Source: Sedimentitalea sp042687825 (GTDB lineage: Bacteria > Pseudomonadota > Alphaproteobacteria > Rhodobacterales > Rhodobacteraceae). From it: DNA of 64,000 nucleotides. The DNA lies in NCBI RefSeq assembly GCF_042687825.1, contig NZ_JBHUQE010000005.1, positions 1 through 64,000 of the forward strand, in the 5' to 3' direction. Below are positions 59,399-64,000 of this stretch, piece by piece; positions within the stretch are counted from its first letter, which is position 1, and the number at the start of each line of letters is the position of its first letter. The notes beneath the pieces are model-generated. The model did no database searches. It saw only the letters and a program-made list of their open reading frames with translations, and had not been told where the DNA came from. Both the position numbers and the translations under genes were made by a program.

Positions 59399-60604
59399 AT
59401 GGCTGTAATGCAACGTGAATTCGGACGCCGCACCTTGATGAAACAGATCCGCAGCGCAGGCCGGATTCCCCGGATCGAACTGGCAGACCGCACCGGCATC
59501 AGCCGAGCCACGGTCACCACCATCACTGCCGAATTGTTACAGAACGGGTTGATCGAAGAGGTCGCCCGCCCCGAATCCGATCCCGGCGCCCGCCGCGGAC
59601 GGCCGCGCATCGACCTCAAGATTCGCGGTGCCGCCCATCTGGTTGCGGGCGTCAAGATATCGCATCGGCAGCTGTCGCTTGTCCTGCTGGATTTCGAGGG
59701 CACGCAACTGGCGACGCTGGAAACCCAGATGGACAGCCCGGCACTAAGCCCGGCCGCCCTGGCCGACACGATTGCCGCGGCGGTCCGGACCCTGGCCCGA
59801 TCCGCCGACACGGACCTGTCCCGGATATCCGGCATCGGGGTCGGCATTGCCGGGATCGTGCAGGCGGCAGAGGGGTTCGTCTACTGGTCGCCCTCGCTGA
59901 CGCAGCGCAATGTGGAACTGGGCCGGATACTGGCGCACAGCCTGCAGCGACCGGTGTTCCTGGACAATGACGCCAATCTCGTGGCGCTGGCGGAAAAGAG
60001 CTTTGGACTGGGCCAGTCGCATTCTGATTTCATCGTCGTCACGCTTGAAAGCGGTGTCGGCATGGGGCTGGTGATCGGCGGCGAACTTTATCGCGGCACC
60101 CGTGGCTGTGGCGCCGAGTTCGGCCATACCAAGGTGCATCTGGACGGGGCGTTGTGCCGCTGCGGCCAGCGCGGCTGTCTCGAAGCCTATGTCGCCGATT
60201 ATGCCCTGCTGCGCGAAGCGATGACAGTGCCGGGCGACGATCCCACCGCCGCCCCGGCTGCGCGGATCGAAAGCCTGCTGGCCGCCGCGCGCCGGGGCGA
60301 GGCCACTGCCAAGAGCATCATCGACCGCGCCGGACGGATGTTCGCGCTGGGGCTGGCCAATCTGGTCAATATCTTTGATCCGGAACTGATCATCCTGGCC
60401 GGCGAGCAAATGCAGTTCGACCATCTTTATGCCGACGAGGTGATCGCGGCGATCAGCGCGTCGATCGTGCAGATCGACAAGGCGCCGCCCGATGTGGTGA
60501 TCCACAAATGGGGCAACCTGATGTGGGCCCGCGGCGCGGCGGCCTATGCGCTGGACAATGTCTCGGAACAGGCCCTGTCGTCGCTGGGCGACAATGCGGC
60601 CTGA
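59399..60604 (+). CDS. xylR: ROK family transcriptional regulator of xylose genes
   Basis: A 401-residue ROK repressor. The N-terminal winged HTH is LMKQIRSAGRIPRIELADRTGISRATVTTITAELLQNGLIEE (residues 14-55). The ROK sugar-kinase-like domain follows with VLDNDANLVALAEKSFG, EFGHTKVHLDGALCRCGQRGCLEAYV (zinc-binding CxCGxxGCxE) and a final ILAGEQMQFDHLY. By position it controls xylFH; D-xylose is the expected inducer. The ATG at 59399 is used; there is a second ATG three codons later. Its last 11 bases overlap the CRTAC1 gene. Confidence 0.9.
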   Translation: MAVMQREFGRRTLMKQIRSAGRIPRIELADRTGISRATVTTITAELLQNGLIEEVARPESDPGARRGRPRIDLKIRGAAHLVAGVKISHRQLSLVLLDFEGTQLATLETQMDSPALSPAALADTIAAAVRTLARSADTDLSRISGIGVGIAGIVQAAEGFVYWSPSLTQRNVELGRILAHSLQRPVFLDNDANLVALAEKSFGLGQSHSDFIVVTLESGVGMGLVIGGELYRGTRGCGAEFGHTKVHLDGALCRCGQRGCLEAYVADYALLREAMTVPGDDPTAAPAARIESLLAAARRGEATAKSIIDRAGRMFALGLANLVNIFDPELIILAGEQMQFDHLYADEVIAAISASIVQIDKAPPDVVIHKWGNLMWARGAAAYALDNVSEQALSSLGDNAA

Positions 60605-62138
60605 GACACTGGCTCTGCTGGCCGCGCTCTGGTCCGTACCGGGGCTGGCCGACCCGCTGTTCATCGCCGAATCCGTGCCCGAGCATGTCTATTCCGGCGG
60701 CTGGCAGCATTTCGTCGGTGGCGGGCTGGCGGCGTTCGATTGCAACGGCGACGCCCTGCCCGAGCTATACGCCGCGGGCGGCGAGACCCCGGCCGTGCTG
60801 CTGCGGAACCTGTCGCGCCCCGGTGACATCATCCGGTTTCGCGACGCCACCCCGGACAGCCTGCGCCTGACCGCGGTGACCGGGGCCTATCCGCTGGACA
60901 TCGACAGCGACGGCCATCTGGATCTGGTGGTGCTGCGCGCCGGGCAAAACCGCGTGTTGCGCGGCGGGCCGGATTGCCGTTTCACGCCCTGGCCGATCCT
61001 GGGCGCGAACCCGGGCGCGCAATGGACCACGGCGTTCTCCGCCACCTGGGAGGCCGGCCAGACCCTGCCGACGCTGGCGTTTGGCAACTATGTGGACCGC
61101 TCTGATCCGGCCGGTCCGTTCCGCGCCTGCGACCACAACCTGCTGTACCGGCCCACCGACCGGGGCTATGACGCGCCGCTGCCGCTGTGGCCGGGCTATT
61201 GCGCCCTGTCGATGCTGTTCAGCGACTGGGGCCGACACGGGCGCGCCGATCTGCGGATCAGCAATGACCGGCACTATTATGTCGATGACGGCCAGGAACA
61301 GTTATGGGCGATGGAGACCCCGCCCCGGCTTTATACAGCGCACGAGGGCTGGCAGCGGCACAGCCTGTGGGGCATGGGCATCGCCTCGCGCGATCTGACC
61401 GGCGACGGGTTGCCCGACGTGTTTCTGACCTCGATGGGGGATCAGCGGTTGCAGATTCTGGCCGGACCCGATCAGCCGCGCTATCGGGATGTGCCCTTCG
61501 CGATGGGCACCACCGCGCACCGTCCCTATCTGGGGGGCGACGGGCGGCCATCGACCGGCTGGCACGTGGGTTTTGGCGATGTGCAGAATGACGGGCGCGA
61601 CGACATCTTTGTCGCCAAGGGCAATGTCGAGCAGATGCCCGACAGCGCCATGGCCGACCCCAACAATCTGCTGATCCAACAACCGGATGGGCGGTTCGTC
61701 GAAAGGGGCGGCGCGGCGGGGCTGGCCAGCCTGCATCGCGGGCGCGGCGCGGTTCTGGCCGATCTGAACGCCGACGGTCTGCTGGATGTGGCGGTGGTGA
61801 ACCGGCGCGCGCCGCTGCAGGTCTGGCGCAACCTGACGCCCGGCCCGGGCAACTGGATCAGCCTGCTGCCCGGCCAACCCGCGCCCAACGTCAATGCCGT
61901 CGGCGCCCGGATCGAACTGCAGATAGATGACCGCATCATCGCACGCGAAATCACCGTCGGCGGCGGCCACGCCGGAGGCAGTGCGGGGCCGCAGCATTTC
62001 GGTCTGGGGGATGCGCAGCGCGTACGGGCGCGCATCATCTGGCCAAACGGGGCGGTGTCGGACTGGGTCGCGCTGACCGCGAACAGCCGCTTGCGGCTGC
62101 AACGGGACGGTTCCGGCCTGCACGTCGCGCCCTATTGA
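60594..62138 (+). CDS. CRTAC1/FG-GAP repeat protein with ASPIC-UnbV domain
   Basis: A 514-residue exported protein with a signal peptide (MRPETLALLAALWSVPGLA). Five calcium-type FG-GAP/VCBS loops are visible (FDCNGDALPELYAAGG, DIDSDGHLDLVVLRAG, DLTGDGLPDVFLTSMG, DVQNDGRDDIFVAKG, DLNADGLLDVAVVN), followed by an ASPIC/UnbV module (VGARIELQIDDRIIAREITVGGGHAGG...FGLGDAQRVRARIIWPNGAVSDW). These predict a beta-propeller. The ATG overlaps the xylR stop by 11 bases, so it is cotranscribed with the regulator. Its 3' end overlaps the peroxidase by seven bases. Its role in the xylose locus is unknown. Confidence 0.85.
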   Translation: MRPETLALLAALWSVPGLADPLFIAESVPEHVYSGGWQHFVGGGLAAFDCNGDALPELYAAGGETPAVLLRNLSRPGDIIRFRDATPDSLRLTAVTGAYPLDIDSDGHLDLVVLRAGQNRVLRGGPDCRFTPWPILGANPGAQWTTAFSATWEAGQTLPTLAFGNYVDRSDPAGPFRACDHNLLYRPTDRGYDAPLPLWPGYCALSMLFSDWGRHGRADLRISNDRHYYVDDGQEQLWAMETPPRLYTAHEGWQRHSLWGMGIASRDLTGDGLPDVFLTSMGDQRLQILAGPDQPRYRDVPFAMGTTAHRPYLGGDGRPSTGWHVGFGDVQNDGRDDIFVAKGNVEQMPDSAMADPNNLLIQQPDGRFVERGGAAGLASLHRGRGAVLADLNADGLLDVAVVNRRAPLQVWRNLTPGPGNWISLLPGQPAPNVNAVGARIELQIDDRIIAREITVGGGHAGGSAGPQHFGLGDAQRVRARIIWPNGAVSDWVALTANSRLRLQRDGSGLHVAPY

Positions 62139-63457
62139 GCAACCGGCAGCCCGCTGGGCACCGTTTCCGGCACGCCCAGCCGCCCGCCCTGCCCCCGCGA
62201 ATCCTCAAGCGCCGCGAGAAAGGCCAGCAGATCGGCGATGTCGGTCGCACTCAGCGCCTGTGGGGCCAGGTCGTTCGCCGCGATGATCCGGGCCAGTTCG
62301 GCCGGGTCGCGCAGCACCGCCAGATCGCCCGGCATCGGCGCGCCGGGCATCAGGGCCTGACCCGGGTCATAGCCGCGCAGCCCGGCGACCGGATCCATAT
62401 GGTGGCGCAGCACCGACTCCAGCGTCCTGTATGCCCCGGCATGACCATAGGGCGCGGTCCAACGCAGATTGCGCAGCGATGGCGTGCGAAAACGATAGGC
62501 ATCAGCCGGATCGCCGGTCACCCGCATGCGCCCGACATCGCGGTGGTGATTTTCGAACCGGGCCGCCTTACCGGGGCCGATCTGCGGCATGGCGATGGCG
62601 TGAAACCCGTGATCGGTCTGGAACTGCCCGGCATGGCAGGCATCGCAACCGGCACGGCCATAAAACAGCCGCATGCCGCGTGCCGCCGCTGGCGGCAAGG
62701 GTGTGCCATCGCGCAGAAAGCGGTCAAACGGACTGTCATCGGCGCGCCATTCAAAGGCCACGAAGGCGGCGATCACGTTGGCAATATCTGCGAAAACGAT
62801 GGGCCGGTCGCCGATCACCTCGTCGAACATTGCCCGATATTCGGCAATTCCAGCGACCCGCCCGGACAGGAGGGCCCAGGCGCCCCCGTTTGCGGTCAAC
62901 AGCCCCTGCCGCACGGCCTGCGCCACCCCGTTTTCCGAGTAATGCCCGGCCATCTCGTCGCCCGACAGCACCGGGAACATCGCCTGCGCCGCCAGGGCCG
63001 AGGCGAACCCCGCTTCCATATCCGCACCCAGGGGCGTCCGGATACCCGACGGGCGTGCGGGATCGGCCTGCAGGCGGCCGTCGTGAAAAAACACGGTGAA
63101 CTCCGCGGCGCCAAGGTTGAACAGAGGCGGCGCGTTGCGCGCTATGCGCTGTTCGGGCGGGTTGTCCGGATCGGCCCGCCGCGCTGGTCCCAGCCCGATA
63201 CCGCCATCGCCAATGCCCAGCGACACCCCGTCGCCGGTGCCAAAACGGGGATGGTGACAGGTGGCGCAGGACACGGTCCGGTTGCCGCTGAGCACCGGAT
63301 CATAGAACAGCAGCCGCCCCAGGGTGATCTCTTCGAGACTGTGCGCGGCAAAGACCGCATCGGCAGCGGGCGGATCGCCGGCCCGCGCCGCCCCGCCCGA
63401 AACCCAGACCCAAATGCTGGCCAGCAGGCACAGCAACATGCGGGCAAAGCGCTGCAT
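62132..63457 (-). CDS. Di-haem cytochrome c peroxidase (MauG/CcpA family)
   Basis: A 441-residue periplasmic protein with a signal peptide (residues 1-26). Two haem-attachment motifs are CATCH (64-68) and CDACH (271-275), the layout of bacterial di-haem peroxidases; methionine and histidine axial ligand candidates follow each. Family segments LGRLLFYDPVLSGNRTVSCATCH, GHAGAYRTLESVLRHHMD and FRTPSLRNLRWTAPYGH are present. It may reduce hydrogen peroxide or act like MauG. It is convergent with the CRTAC1 gene and ends 33 bases from xylA's stop on the same strand, but the reason for its place here is unclear. Confidence 0.88.
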   Translation of the reverse strand: MQRFARMLLCLLASIWVWVSGGAARAGDPPAADAVFAAHSLEEITLGRLLFYDPVLSGNRTVSCATCHHPRFGTGDGVSLGIGDGGIGLGPARRADPDNPPEQRIARNAPPLFNLGAAEFTVFFHDGRLQADPARPSGIRTPLGADMEAGFASALAAQAMFPVLSGDEMAGHYSENGVAQAVRQGLLTANGGAWALLSGRVAGIAEYRAMFDEVIGDRPIVFADIANVIAAFVAFEWRADDSPFDRFLRDGTPLPPAAARGMRLFYGRAGCDACHAGQFQTDHGFHAIAMPQIGPGKAARFENHHRDVGRMRVTGDPADAYRFRTPSLRNLRWTAPYGHAGAYRTLESVLRHHMDPVAGLRGYDPGQALMPGAPMPGDLAVLRDPAELARIIAANDLAPQALSATDIADLLAFLAALEDSRGQGGRLGVPETVPSGLPVAQ

Positions 63458-63490
63458 CGCCCCGCCGCCGGCCGGCTCCTGTTGCCGCCC

Positions 63491-64000
63491 TCAGACAAAG
63501 CGATTGACATGGTTTTCCAGCCACTCCTGGCGGCCCGAGCGCGGTTGCGGGTCGATCTCGCCCGCCAGAACCTGCTGAAACAGCGCATCCAGATCGCTGT
63601 TTAGCATCCTCTGCGCCCGCGGCGTGTCCCAGCCGGCATACCGGTCGCGCAGCGCCGTCTCCAGCCCGCCATCCGCCAGCATTGCCGCAGCTGCCTTGAG
63701 ACCGCGCGCGCAGACATCCATGGCGCCGGCATGGGCGGCGATCAGATCCTCGGCATCCAGCGACTGACGGCGCAGCCGGGCATCGAAATTGGTGCCCCCG
63801 GTGCCCAGCCCCCCGGCCCTGAGGATATGATAGTAGGTCAGCGCCACCTCGGGCACATTGCTGGGAAACTGGTCCGTGTCCCAGCCCGACTGATAATCGT
63901 TGCGGTTCATGTCGATCGAGCCCAGCATCCCCTCGGCGGCGGCCACCGCGATCTCGTGTTCGAAACTGTGCCCCGCCAGGATGGCATGCCCCTGTTCCAG
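63491..64000 (-). CDS. xylA: Xylose isomerase, C-terminal part (cut by window end)
   Basis: The last 169 codons of xylose isomerase, the enzyme that converts D-xylose to D-xylulose. The visible chain starts QGHAILAGHSFEHEIA, then GMLGSIDMNRNDYQSGWDTDQFP, YYHILRAGGLGTGGTNFDARLRR and ends WLENHVNRFV. The two C-terminal metal-site aspartates are in DMNRND and GWDTDQFP. The rest of the gene lies beyond 64000. A xylulokinase gene is not in the window and may lie beyond it. Confidence 0.96.
   Translation of the reverse strand: MEQGHAILAGHSFEHEIAVAAAEGMLGSIDMNRNDYQSGWDTDQFPSNVPEVALTYYHILRAGGLGTGGTNFDARLRRQSLDAEDLIAAHAGAMDVCARGLKAAAAMLADGGLETALRDRYAGWDTPRAQRMLNSDLDALFQQVLAGEIDPQPRSGRQEWLENHVNRFV

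Overview
The window looks like a chromosomal segment of an alphaproteobacterium of the Rhodobacterales (Roseobacter/Paracoccaceae type). The DNA is GC-rich. It carries GcrA, a class I (archaeal-type) lysyl-tRNA synthetase, a VPLPA-CTERM surface protein, paired DUF6455 proteins, a PuuE-UraD fusion and FNR-type boxes, all typical of that order. I saw no rRNA, tRNA, CRISPR array, transposase or phage structural gene. Species cannot be named from this window.

Layout. 0-14.1 kb: a gene-poor repeat-bearing start, a membrane-anchored NYN-type ribonuclease, a lipoprotein, a VPLPA-CTERM protein with a strong terminator, a UspA protein behind an FNR-like box, an ABM-fold protein, an orphan ParA, lysK, an NnrS-family protein, TerB, an outer-membrane barrel, dacB, nadD and ettA. 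14.1-15.5 kb: an accessory-looking island. It holds a promoter, a densely hairpinned transcript ending in a 31-codon membrane peptide and a perfect terminator, a dispersed repeat also seen near position 210, and a solitary DUF4157 (eCIS core) protein. 15.5-20.5 kb: a DUF2892 protein with an SqrR/BigR-type palindrome upstream, a DMT transporter, gcrA with a terminator-like hairpin in its leader, a YHS protein, an SseB-like protein and a uracil-DNA glycosylase. 20.8-25.5 kb: a capsule unit kpsT-kpsE-kdsA-phosphomannomutase. 25.6-37.9 kb: AsmA, a PLP decarboxylase, rimO, CDGSH, an IMPACT-family protein, two tandem DUF6455 genes behind an FNR box, an M48 lipoprotein, DUF167, an HDAC-fold amidohydrolase, a nitroreductase, an EI24 membrane protein and exported hypotheticals.

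38-48 kb is a urate/ureide catabolic region. PuuD converts urate to 5-hydroxyisourate, UraH to OHCU, the UraD half of a fusion to allantoin and the PuuE half to allantoate. UGlyAH and AllA finish from ureidoglycine to glyoxylate and urea. The allantoate-to-ureidoglycine enzyme is not in the window. An NCS2 permease, a BMP-type binding protein and a LysR regulator accompany them. Four promoters of this region carry a related 16-bp element (TTC-N10-GAA type), mostly 76-81 bp from the start codon, which looks like a local regulon operator.

48.2-55 kb is tamA-tamB, overlapping by 4 bp with a TTG start for tamB. 55-64 kb is a D-xylose locus: glk, xylG, xylH, xylF, then a divergent ROK regulator with a perfect 10-bp-arm palindrome in the divergent promoter, and xylA truncated by the window end. 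A CRTAC1/FG-GAP protein and a di-haem peroxidase sit convergently between the regulator and xylA.
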